NCBI RefSeq assembly: GCF_020283565.1
Contig: NC_060064.1
Coordinates: forward strand, 6,656,001-6,720,000
Reading direction: 5' to 3'
Origin: Trifolium pratense
Lineage: Eukaryota > Streptophyta > Magnoliopsida > Fabales > Fabaceae
Length of the DNA: 64,000 nt
Numbering within the stretch: the first letter of the stretch is position 1; every line of letters begins with the position of its first letter. Under the pieces are notes generated by a model. That model made no database searches. It saw only the letters and a list, made by a program, of their open reading frames with translations, and was not told the origin of the DNA. Shown piece after piece: positions 37,404-47,619 of this stretch. The position numbers were made by a program, and so were the translations under genes.

Positions 37404-38406
37404 AATTTAAAGTACAGACTATAATCAAAATAATATTATCCAAAACATTTATACAATTTTTTTTAATACAATTTATACAATTTTTTTAGCAACTTCAAAA
37501 GTGAGAGGCGTGGGGAGTGGGTGGGGGGGGGGGGGGGATTTCACGAACACAAAGGCCATTCTTTGCTCAAAATGATGAAGGCCGGTCCTCTATACTCCGT
37601 ACAATTTTTTTTCATAGAAAGAAGATTTCTCTCCCCACTTTCATGTTTCTTTTCTACCCTATGTTTTTTCATTTTTATCCTTCAATAAATATTTCGGAAT
37701 GTGTTTTTCGAATTTTTTTTTTGTCTTGGAAAAAACTTCGGAATGTGTTTTTCCAATTTTTCCCGAATTTGAACTAGAAAAACTTCGAAAAACGCATTCC
37801 ATAGTTTTTATACAATGACAAAAATGAAAAACTGATGTAGAAAAGAAATATGGGGCGGGAAGAGAATTTTTTTATAAAAATAGAAAACTACTACGTAATA
37901 TTAAATATGACAAATGTATTCGGGAGTCATTTAAGTTCGTTTATAATAGATCGATCTTTTTTACCTTTTTAAGTTTTAAATTCATCTTTTAACTTTTTAA
38001 CATATTACACCATTATCTTTTTAATGACTATTTGTTACAAAAATGCTCATGTGGTCGTTTACTGAGTGATATGACATTGTATGCCTACGTGACCGTTACA
38101 AAAATACTTACCTAGCCATTAGCTGGGAGAATCTATATGTGTCTTGAAGGTTGTGAATATAATTTTCTAAAATGCAGATCATTCGTTGAACTTGATGAAT
38201 GTTTTTTAAAGGGGTATTATAGTGACTATACTTGCAACAGTTGATAGTTATTCAAATGATCAAATGCTGCCAATAGCGATATCAGTTGTTGTAGGGTAAC
38301 GATAAGATAAGTTTTTTTTTGTGATAAAGGGGTCGTTAACAGGGTGTAAAAGTGTAATCTATTGGAAAGCTAAATGACCAATTTGGTATTTAGAAAAATT
38401 AAAGTG
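37404..38406. repeat. Dispersed repeat of unknown nature, copy 2
   Basis: The uninterrupted counterpart of 31143-32690. It has a G homopolymer of about 16 bases at 37522-37537 where copy 1 reads GTGGGTCGGGG. It keeps the empty site (ATCTTTTTAATG near 38016) for the solo LTR of copy 1. Confidence 0.75.
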
Positions 38407-39077
38407 CGGTGCAGTTAAGTGATTTGACGAAATATGCAATTGATATTGAATGATAATGTAAAATCCGTTTACGTGCTACGATCACACCCTCTAACACACT
38501 CTTTAACCACGCACCAATATTGTGATGCCTCCTCATCTCTTTCTTTTATTCATTTCCTGGTTACCGGTTCCAATTTATTTTCTATTTTTTATCAATTTTA
38601 TATTAACTCGTCATCTTCTAGATTCACCCAAAAGCCAAAACTTATCTCTTCTCTTTCCCAGCCATTGCTACTCACCGTACCTTCCTCGTTCTCATGCCAA
38701 AGGTCCAAAGGAAATTGTCATTTTTGTTCATCCATCAAAGTCTAAAACAATAAAAAAAATTCACCCATTCACCAACACTATTACGTTTTTGTTCAACAAA
38801 GAAATCTAAACAGACCCACAAAAAATTGAAGGTTTAAGAAACTAAAGGGAATGAAGCCTTTTGAAAATGAAGGTTTGAGAAATTTGGGGATTTAGATCTT
38901 TGTGAATTTTAGAGTGAGAGGAAGAAGATGAATGAAAGGGAAATGGCTTAATGTCGGTGAATTGTAAAATTAATTTTTTAGATCCATCACAAAACCAAAA
39001 AATAAAATAGAGCAATAATGGTAACTGAAATGTAGTCAAAGACATTTAAAGAAAAATGAACAGCAAGAGGTTGGGAT

Positions 39078-39778
39078 TAGGGGTGATCGTATCCGAACCA
39101 ATCCAAAAGTAAAACCGCAAATCGAACCAAACCAAACCGAAAACCGCAAAAACCGCATTTGGTTTGGATGTATTTGGATGACTTTCTTACTGAACCGCAA
39201 ACCGCAAAACCGCAAACCGCAAAAACCGCAAAAACCGCGGATAACCGCAAAAACCGCATTAAGTTACTATTATATATTTATATTCCAATATCGTAAAAGA
39301 AAATATATTTATATTCCAATATACATGCCCAATTACCAAGTCAGTCGACCAAATTAATCGAACTTCAAGTTGTTTTTATTTTTTGTACTGAAATTTTATT
39401 TTGGTGTTGTAATGTTATTTTAAATAAACAAATTTTATCGGTACCGTGATGTTATTTTGAAAATTCAATTTTTTTATATATTTAAAATTGTAAGTTACTA
39501 TAATGTTATTTTGGATAAATAATTTTTGTTGGTACTACAATGTTATTTTGGAACTTCAATTTTTTATTTTTTTTTTATGCTTAAAATTGTTCGGTACAAT
39601 CGTTATGTTTTAAACCGTACCAACCGAACCGATTCAAACCGCATTGGTTTGGTTTGGTTTGGTTTGGATGACTTTTTAAAAATCAACCGAACCAAACCGA
39701 ACCGCATGCATTTTTATCTCGCGGTTAGGATGACTTTTATGCTCAAAACCGAACCAAACCGCACCGCGATCACCCCTA
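39078..39778. mobile_element. Non-autonomous hAT element with AACCGCAAA subterminal repeats
   Basis: 701 bp, TAGGGGTGATCG...CGATCACCCCTA, with a perfect 8-bp target duplication GTTGGGAT (39070-39077 and 39779-39786). Both subterminal zones are packed with AACCGCA / AACCGAACC motifs, likely transposase-binding sites. The AT-rich middle repeats 'tgttattttg'. Confidence 0.93.
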
Positions 39779-39960
39779 GTTGGGATAGAGACGGTGAGAT
39801 AATGAACAGCAAGGCAGTGCAGATTGATAAATCTATGGTGTTTTTGGAGACTTGAGAGGGCAACGAAAAAAACAAAAAAAGAAAAAAAAATTCTCTCAAC
39901 TTCTTCAACCGGTTATCCGGTAAAGAAATAAAAAAAGAGGATGACATGGCTTCACAACAT

Positions 39961-40129
39961 CAGAATGGATTCTCTCAAGTGTGATTTATACTTGAGAGAA
40001 TAAAGTGTAATCTAACACCATCTAAATTCATTTTCTCTAAATTTTTATATGTTTCTTTCTCTTGATCAATGGTAACAAACCACACTTTATTCCCTCAAGT
40101 ATAAATTACACTTGAGAGAATTCATTTCC
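39961..40129. mobile_element. MITE with 9-bp target duplication
   Basis: 169 bp flanked by TCACAACAT on each side (39952-39960 and 40130-40138). Inverted ends share TTCTCTCAAGTGT, which is itself followed by ACTTGAGAG, a palindrome in each arm. A 9-bp duplication suggests Mutator-type mobilisation. Confidence 0.8.
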
Positions 40130-40450
40130 TCACAACATTGATGTGTGTTTTCCTTCAAAAAAAATAAAAATTAATGTGTGTTTAAAGAGTGTGTTAGAGA
40201 GTGTGAAAACATATTTTAGGAACTAAAACGAAAATTCTGTAAAATTATAGGGACCAAAAATATATTCAACTCTTAAATATATATGTAAAACTATTTTTCA
40301 TTAGTGCCTGTGTATATCCTTTAAATCCTATTAATAATGCGTTAAATTTTGAAGTTAAAATGGCTAATGCACTTGACTATTTCAAGAGTGACTCTTGTAT
40401 GCTAGTGGGAAGTAGAAGCTATTGAAGGATTCGAAGGCGTGCGTTGTAGT

Positions 40451-40556
40451 CTTTTCATAGTTTTAAAGAGTTTAATGGATATAGGACAAAGTAAAAAACT
40501 TGTCTTTTCATAGTTTTAAAGAGTTTAATGGATATAGGACAGAGTAAAAAAAATTT
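40451..40556. repeat. Tandem duplication of a 53-bp unit
   Basis: CTTTTCATAGTTTTAAAGAG through 'ggatataggaca' occurs twice, from 40451 and 40504, almost identical. Confidence 0.9.
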
Positions 40557-41024
40557 ACACATTCAACTGATAAGAATAATTCAATCTTCCATGTCATATT
40601 AAGAAAGTGAGATTAAGTGGGATAACATGGCGGAATACATGGTTGTGATTGATTGACAATGTAAAATTATTTTACACTTTCTGTGCATATTCTTTTTTTC
40701 TCATTCTTTAAACAATAAATTAATTAATACAGGAATTTAAAGTATATACACGGTCATCTTGTATGCCCCACAAATTTTCATACGAAAATTAGTCATCACT
40801 AATAACATTGGAAACTTCGTACTAATATTATTGTAAAAAAAAAATATATACACGGTCAATGTAAATTAATTTGAGTTTAATGAATATGTTCTATGCTTAT
40901 CATAAAAAAAAAAAAGAGAAAAAAGAATATGCACTCGACAGAGTAAAATTTGAGAAAATAATTTTACACTGTCAACCAATACTAACCATGTTTTCCGCCA
41001 CATCACCCCACAAAACTAAAGCCG

Positions 41025-41870
41025 GGTATACGGACCAAGGTCCGCGGGCCGACCCGTTTAACCCGCAGCCCACACGGACTTAAGACCAATTTTTTTGTCT
41101 CGTTTATATTTTTGTCCCTGTGGGTTGGACCGTTAAAACCGCGGGTTATGCGGGTTAAATCTGCGGGTTCGCGGGTTAGCCTGTTGCCCGTCTTTTTTTT
41201 TTATATATAATTAATTACAAAATTTATCAGATATAAATGACTTGATCCATGTCTAAATTCAACTTTTTTAACCACAAAAAAAAAAGACTTAGTCTAAACC
41301 CTAATTATAAAAAGCAACAACACACTCCAATTTTAATCAAGTAGACAACAACACAAAACATCAGGATTCAGACATGTTCTTCTACTTGTAATCTTTTGTT
41401 GTTTTTCACTATCTTTTACTTTGTCTTAACTGTATATACATTTGCTAATATTTAAAAGATACATGTTCAAATGAGTAGTTATTTTTCTTGGGGGTATTTT
41501 CCACTATTATGTTTTGAATAATTTGATTACCTTGATGTTATTTAGTTAAGTTGAACATGTTAATCTTTTTATGCTTTTTTGGGTACATGTAGAAAGCTTT
41601 TCTCACTAAAATGGACGGTACAAAAATGACGATAAGAATCAGTTGAATTTGATTTTAGTTACATTACTTACAAAGAGAAGATAGCTAAACTCAATGATAT
41701 AACAAACTTTATTTATTTTTAAGCTTTCATTATATCAATATTTTACTAATTTAGTTTATTTTTTGAAAAAAGTGATTTTTTTTTGTAATAGTATGCGGGT
41801 TAACCGTTTAACCCGCTGGCTTATGCGGACCGGACTCAGACTTAATATTATAACTCGTTTATATTTGTCG
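41025..41870. mobile_element. Decayed hAT-like element upstream of the FCP-like cluster
   Basis: The left zone (GGTCCGCGGGCCGACCCG, TTTAACCCGC, GCGGGTTATGCGGG) and the right zone (GCGGGTTAACCGTTTAACCC, GCGGACCGG) hold the same motifs in inverted order around an AT-rich middle. The right end lies only about 30 bp from the TATA box of the first cluster gene. Exact termini were not found. Confidence 0.45.
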
Positions 41871-41902
41871 ACGGGTTTGTTCTCCTCCATTTTCCACTCG
41901 CA

Positions 41903-41918
41903 TATAAAGCAAGTAAAG
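41903..41918 (+). promoter_or_regulatory. Core promoter (TATA) of the first FCP-like gene
   Basis: TATAAAGCAAGTAAAG lies 61 bp before the ATG. The same 16-base string stands before the genes at 44584 and 47620, so core promoter and gene were duplicated together. Confidence 0.65.
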
Positions 41919-41963
41919 TAAAAGCATTTTGTGATCATCATTATCATTATCATAACCATAATA

Positions 41964-43671
41964 ATGGATGCAAAGAAGAAGAGCAACAGTTATGGAAAGA
42001 ACAAGTTGAGTGACTCTGATGATGATGATAGCAAAAACTTGGAAGAACCAGAATTGGATCTTTCTCTTGAGAAATTGAACCTTGGACCTAAGAAAAAGTT
42101 GCTTATTTTCAACCTAAATGGATTTCTTCTCCACAGAGTTCATGTTCGTGATAAGAATGCAATTCCCAAATCTCGAACCCGTGATTACAAATATCGAAAC
42201 TTTCTCCGTACGTAATATTTACTCAAACTCATTCAATTTAGGAATGTTTTTTTTTTAATCATATGCTTAATTAATGACTATATTGTGAATTACTGAATTT
42301 TGATGCAGTTTTTAAGAGGCCATTTAGTGAAGAATTTATGAAATTCTGCCTTGAAAGATTTGAAGTTGGACTCTGGTCTTCTGCAATGGAGTCAGTAACA
42401 CTTTTAAATTTTCCTCTTTTTTTTGTTTCTTAATATTTGATTGGTTATTTTTAGTTAAAAAAAAATGTGATTCATTATTTGGTGTTGTGGTTTTAAATTG
42501 CGGCTGCGGTTGTTGCAATTACAATCATTGCTGCGACGCGCAATGCAGCTTGTTAAAAGTACTGATTCTGAGGTGTTTGAAATACACGGTTTAGAGATTG
42601 TTAAAAGTAAGATTTTTTATTAGATTTGATGCAAATTAAGATTTGAGATTCGTAAATTTTATTTTTTGTTGAGAAAATTTGAACAAACAATGACCAAAGC
42701 CGTTTGATGCTGCGGCTCCTAATGTGGTTACATTGCGGTCGTATTAGTACACATGAATGAAAAATTAAAAATCACACTGCAATTGCAGTGCGATGTGGTT
42801 GTGGAGACTACTGCATTAACAATACTTGCGAGTAAAGACAGTCTTACATGATAATCCTTTTAATACTATATTAATGCATTGCAGGCATAATATTGATGGT
42901 GCTTTAGCCTCTGCTATGGGAGAATCAAAGAACAAGCTGCTATTTATTTGGGTACATTTACTTGAATTTTTTAGATAAATTTAAAATACATTGATGGTTA
43001 ATGTTGTCTGTTATATATAATTGTTTTAGGATCAAGATAAATGTAGAGATTCTGGTTTTAAATCATTGGAGAACAATAAGAAGCCTCTTTTTTTCAAAGA
43101 ACTGAAAAAAGTGTGGGATACTGTCAAGAAAGGAGGCCCGTATTCTGCTTCAAATACTTTGCTGATTGATGATAAACCATACAAGTCCTTTCTTAATCTT
43201 GTAATTCAATTCTATACTCTTTTTTTTATGTTTAACTAATCTTTGTTTTTGAATCAAATATTAACAACTTTAATCACCCCAATTATTGCAGCCCAATACA
43301 TCAATTTTTACTAAGTCATATGATCCTGAAGATAAGGAGGACAAAGAACTAGGTGATAACATATGCTTCTAATTTTTTAAAAAAATATTAAAAATCGAAG
43401 CATATGTGTTTTTTTTAAGTCAAAATCATATGCTTCTATTTTTAATATTGTTTAGCAAATTGATGTATTTAATTTTAGTAACTTACAGGTTTTTCTCATT
43501 TGTGTAGATCCAAATGGTGAACTGTGTAAGTACTTGAAAGGACTAGCTGAAGCTGAAGATGTTCAGTCATATGTGAAGGAAAATGCTTTTGGTGTACCAG
43601 CAATTACAGAAGATGATCCTGATTGGGGTTTTTACTCACGAGTTCGTTCACGTCTTCGCAATATTGAATGA
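41964..43671 (+). CDS. FCP1/NIF-like HAD-family protein, copy 1 (262 aa)
   Basis: Six exons: 41964-42207, 42309-42390, 42885-42951, 43030-43200, 43292-43352, 43508-43671, all GT..AG, with no stop. An acidic N-terminal tail (DSDDDDSKN) leads into the FCP1 homology domain. The family comprises Mg-dependent Asp-nucleophile phosphatases acting on phospho-Ser proteins, but the substrate of this plant branch is unknown. HAD motif I reads LLIFNLNGFL: the nucleophile position is Asn50 and the second catalytic position Asn52. In the related plant proteins I recall, the first position is Asp (LDVNGLL). Other family blocks are well kept: KRPFSEEFMKFCLERFEVGLWSS (read over two exons), LLFIWDQDKC, and motif IV LLIDDKPYK with Asp178-Asp179. 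The tail runs DPNGELCKYLKG...AEDVQSYV and ends FYSRVRSRLRNIE. I infer a pseudophosphatase or binding protein, probably nuclear or cytosolic (no signal peptide). Confidence 0.88.
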
Positions 43672-44318
43672 TATATTGATCGACAAAGTATAAGGAAATA
43701 TAGTGGTTTGGTTTTCATGCTGTCTTCATAGGATTTGGAGAAATGATTTTATGTTCTATTGTCTTACTATTTTCAGTACTTAATTTGCAAGCACTTAATG
43801 ATTTTACTTAATGATTTTCTCTTGATTGTGGTTGATGTGAAAAGACTTATGTATGGTTGTTTGGATTGTATTTCTTTAATGGTATATGGTTTTATGGATG
43901 ATCTTGTTTTGTTTTTATGTATAGTTGTTAGGTTTGGCAGTATATTTTTCAAACTATAATCTATAATCTACAAATCTAAAAGGATTCAAATGACCATTGA
44001 AAAAACATTTATTTTCCTCTTCAGCCATGTGGTGTGAAGAAGAAAATTTCCAATCTTCTGATTAGCATGCATTGTTCAGTGTTCACTTCTCTACTATTAT
44101 AAATCATTCACTATCATTAAATAACTTTTTATCACTATAAAAATTCAACATTACTTGGTCTAAGTAAAAATATTTCATTAATGACAAAAATAAAATACAA
44201 ATTAATGTCAAAATAGTATAGGATATATCTTCTGTGAAACTAATTACTACTTGTTTCTGTCATATGTGCATTTCACAACTTTCCAACTAACAAACCATAA
44301 CTGACTGCTGGATTATGA
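43672..44318. other. Spacer between cluster copies 1 and 2
   Basis: The 3' flank of copy 1. It resembles the 3' flank of copy 2 in phrases such as TATGTATGGTTGTTTGG and TTTGGCAGTATATTTT, so the duplicated unit includes downstream DNA. No other gene. Confidence 0.6.
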
Positions 44319-44500
44319 GAGAGTGGAACACAAATAACTAACTTTGTCTTACAAACAATCCTAACTACTTAAACAGAAAATAACCAACTACTAACAAACC
44401 ATAACAAACCTAACTGTCATTTCTAGTTACACAAAGCACTTAATCTGTTAATTTCATCTTTTAATCAATTAATACACTATCTCCCTCATTTGCAACTTTG

Positions 44501-44520
44501 TATATATAAAGCAAGTAAAG
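44501..44520 (+). promoter_or_regulatory. Core promoter (TATA) of copy 2
   Basis: TATATATAAAGCAAGTAAAG lies about 80 bp before the ATG of the mini-gene. The flank from 44319 on matches that of copy 3 from 47343 on. Confidence 0.65.
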
Positions 44521-44583
44521 TCTAAACATTTTCTCATAATCAGCATAACCAAAATTCATTCAAACTAAGTGTGAGTATCAAGA

Positions 44584-45052
44584 ATGGAAGCAGAGAAGAA
44601 GATTGGTGACAATGCATATAAGGCTTATCTTAATCCTGTAAATTCAACACTCAATTTATTTATTCTTATAATATATATGTTTTTAAAATTATTCGAATGT
44701 TAACAATTTTCATAAACTCAAATTACAGGAGAATACAGCAATTTTTGTCAAGTCATATGATCCTGAGGACAAGGAGGACAATGCATTGGGTGAGAACATA
44801 TGCTTCTTATTTTTTAGAGATTTTTTATGTATTTAATTTTAGTAATGTAAGGTGTTTATTTTTGTAATTTTAATTTGTATAGATCCAAATGGTGAATTGT
44901 GTGAGTATTTGAAAGGAGTAGCTGAAGCTGAAGATGTTCAGTCTTATGTGAAGAATAATGCTTTTGGGATACCAGCAATTAATTTGAAGTCTTCATCAGG
45001 CCACCCTGAAAGGAATTTTTACTTCACAGTTCGTTACCTCGATGGAATATAG
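44584..45052 (+). CDS. Internally deleted FCP-like mini-gene, copy 2 (94 aa)
   Basis: Exons 44584-44637, 44729-44789 and 44883-45052 join in frame to 94 residues. The first exon fuses the start of a normal exon 1 (MEAEKK) directly to the end of a normal exon 4 (IGD...YKAYLNP). All of exons 2-3, HAD motif I and most of motif IV are thus gone, but the reading frame and the last two exons (KSYDPEDKEDN; DPNGELCEYLKGVAEAEDVQ) are intact. Promoter, TATA box and leader match copy 3. It cannot be a phosphatase. Either it makes a short C-terminal-domain protein or it is a transcribed remnant; the frame could be open by chance, as the exon phases allow it. Confidence 0.6.
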
Positions 45053-45281
45053 TGGTTTGGTTTCCATAGGATTTAGGTGACAACTTATGTTCTAGAGAAA
45101 TGTTTTGTCCTATCGATGTTTTAGCTACTTTTTTTTGTTTCAAATACTCAAAGTTGCATTGTACTATGAATGAAATTGTGGTTTAGTTTTCTCTGAATTG
45201 TTGTTGATTTGAAAATAGTTACATATGGCTGTTTGGGTTATGGTTGGTTGTTTGATTTGGCAGTATATTTTCAATCCATAG

Positions 45282-45572
45282 TGTTGATAAAAGTAAAATC
45301 CTAGTCTAAACACAGTAACTTGTGAAACAAGTTAACTGTCTTTTGTGCATGCTTAGCTGGCATAGGCTGTTAGATTCATTGTAAATGACTGTCAGTTAGT
45401 TGATATGATCTTACCTTTGTATATATAGCTTGCTATGACACAGTGTAACATTGACTGTGTGTGAATAAAATTTTCTGCATCTTAAGCTGAATCTGCACCT
45501 ATGCTTCATGTTCTTGCTTGTTCAAGTTTTCGGCGTTCACTCAAGCATGGCTTACCAATTACAGTTCTCACA
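45282..45572. mobile_element. Solo LTR (or TRIM) with target duplication
   Basis: 291 bp from TGTTGATAAAAG to CAGTTCTCACA, flanked by CATAG on both sides (45277-45281 and 45573-45577). The 3' flank of copy 3 carries the empty site CATAGTGTGGATATTAATGC at 49065. Inside are a TATA-like TTGTATATATAGC and AATAAAA, as in a Copia-type LTR. Confidence 0.9.
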
Positions 45573-45577
45573 CATAG

Positions 45578-46148
45578 TGTGGATATTAATGCTAGGATTT
45601 TATTACTTTATTTTTCTGATAAAGAAGGCCTTATAAAACTAAGAACCAGAAAATGTAAACTATAATCTGATTTTTCAACACAGTTGATGAAAGATGCAAG
45701 TGATAAAAAAATTCTCATTCAAAATATAATGCACAACATATTGAGACACTAGCCAAGGGTCCTCAAATTGGATGTCTTGGGAATGATCTCACCTTGGTTG
45801 ATAAAACACATTGAAATTAGGACTCCAAAATGGAAAACATGTCAAGTCTTCATTGTACAAGGTTTGAGAAACCAACCATGTAGGCTATTTTGTAGCATGA
45901 GTCATAAGAGAAGCATGTTCATCCATCAATTTAACCAAGGCTCTTGCATGTGTTCCTTGATAGGCTTGTGCGTGTTCCTTGAACTGAGGTATTCAATATG
46001 GCCGAGAGTGATCTGGGAGACAAATTGCAGGAACAAGAAGAATATTACACCGCTTCTTTCAAAATTATCGACTACACACCAGGAAATTCTATAAGGTTCT
46101 TTAAGCATACATATTTGATGACCAAACAACAATAAGCTTAGCCATCAG
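45578..46148. other. Spacer of unknown origin
   Basis: Probably degraded upstream part of the LINE piece or another insertion. Frames here show no family resemblance. Confidence 0.35.
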
Positions 46149-47340
46149 GTGGAGCTGATGTGGTTTCAGCGCTCTTGTGCAAAATGGTTGAAGGATGGGG
46201 ATAGAAATATGTGTTATTACCATCTTAAAACTGTCAATAGGAGGAGGCGTAATAGCATTATTATGCTTAAAGATGATAATGGAGTTTGGATTGAAGATAG
46301 TAAGAAACTTCAAGAGGAAGTCAATAATTTCTATAAAAAGTTATTTACTATTAGCACTCAAAGTGCCTTATGGAAACAAACAGACGCCACCTTTCCATTG
46401 TTGGATATCATTGATATTGCAAGTCTGGAAGCAGAAAATTAGAAATGCAGTTTTTGATATTTGCCCATGGAAGGCACCGGGGGACCAGACGGATTTCCGG
46501 CAGGATTCTATCAACACTCTTGGGATACGGTGGGACAGTCCGTGTGTCATTTTGTGAAGAATATATGGAAAGCACCGAGTGGCATTGCTATGGTTAATCA
46601 GACGGATATTTGTTTGATTCCAAAGGTGGATCAACCTGAGTTTGTAAGTCAATTTCGGCCTATCTCCTTTTGCAACTCTATAAAATTTTCAGTAAGGTGG
46701 TTGTGGCGCGATTGAAAAAATGTATTCCGAGCATGCATATTGCCAGAGGAAGTAAAGAGTATTTCGCAATCAAAGTTGACCTCTCTAAAGCCTATGATAA
46801 AATTAGTTGGGATTACATTTGGAGAGTTTTAGTTGAAATTAAACTTCCTGAGAATATTATTAATATTAATATGCATTCAGTGACAAGTGTTGAAACTAAT
46901 GTAAAGTGGCATGGCACGAGAGCGGAATATTTTAGGCCTCAAAGGGGTATCAGTCAAGGAAACCCTATATCCCCTTGTTTGTGCTCTGTATGGATAAATT
47001 ATCCCATCTTATTTGTCATGATGTGGACGAAGGATTGTGGAAGACGATGCATGCAGGAAGAAATGACCCATTGGTTTCACATCTTATGTTTGCAGATGAT
47101 TTATTATTATTTGGAGAAGCTAACGAGAGGCAAATGAAGTGCGTTATGGAGATTCTCAATAAATTTTGCAAGATATCCGGACAAGAGGTTAGTAATGAGA
47201 AGATTAGCATCCTTTTCTCAAAGAATGTGGATAGAAACATTAGACGAATTGGTGCAACTGTCTGGTTTTCGTGAAACGGATCAGCTTGGTAAGTACCTTG
47301 GTGTACCTTTAATTGGTAGGGCAGCGAGAAGGAATAAATT
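46149..47340 (+). pseudogene. LINE ORF2 fragment (reverse transcriptase), degenerate
   Basis: Translated pieces in several frames read as a plant L1-type ORF2. They are the linker before RT (AKWLKDGDRNMCYYHLKTVN), the start of RT (CPWKAPG, PDGFPAGFYQHSWDTVGQ), ICLIPKVDQPEFVSQFRPIS, then VDLSKAYDKISWDYIW, GISQGNPISPCL, and the catalytic box HLMFADDLLLFGEAN with both Asp residues. It ends at YLGVPLIGRAARRNKF. Frameshifts occur near 46440-46470, 46680 and 46970, and there is an in-frame stop at 46439. The endonuclease domain and the whole 3' end are missing. The left part of the next gene's promoter begins immediately after it. Confidence 0.9.
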
Positions 47341-47536
47341 TTGAGTGGAACACAAATAACTAACTTTGTCTTACAAACAATCCTAACTGCTTAAACAGAA
47401 AATAACCAACTACTAACAAACCATAACAAACTTAACTGCCATTTCTAGTTACACAAATGCACTTAATCTGTTAATTTCATCTTTTAATCCTCTATTTTAA
47501 TTAATTTATTCATACACCATCTCCCTCATTTGCCAC

Positions 47537-47556
47537 TATATATAAAGCAAGTAAAG
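47537..47556 (+). promoter_or_regulatory. Core promoter (TATA) of copy 3
   Basis: TATATATAAAGCAAGTAAAG, about 80 bp before the ATG, as in copies 1 and 2. Confidence 0.65.
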
Positions 47557-47619
47557 GCTAACCATTTTCTCATAATCAACATAACCAAAATTCATTCAAA
47601 CTAAGTGTGAGTATCAAGA

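Larger units (their letters stand above)
38440..40220. mobile_element. Possible TIR element hosting two nested insertions
   Basis: CTAACACACTCTTTAA at 38492 and its complement TTTAAAGAGTGTGTTAGA at 40182 form an inverted pair about 1.7 kb apart. A hAT element (39078) and a MITE (39961) are inserted between them. If both are removed, the interior joins AACAGCAAGAGG with GGATAGAGACGG. Outer ends and duplication are not resolved. Confidence 0.35.

Noticed and set aside
38434..38809. Two overlapping frames of 95 and 103 aa
   Set aside because: Ser/Phe-rich overlapping frames without homology or splice context, within a probable transposon.
44852..45052. An independent 66-aa gene starting in MFIFVILICIDPNGEL
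   Set aside because: The first residues are intron sequence; the true piece is exon 3 of the mini-gene, beginning at 44883.
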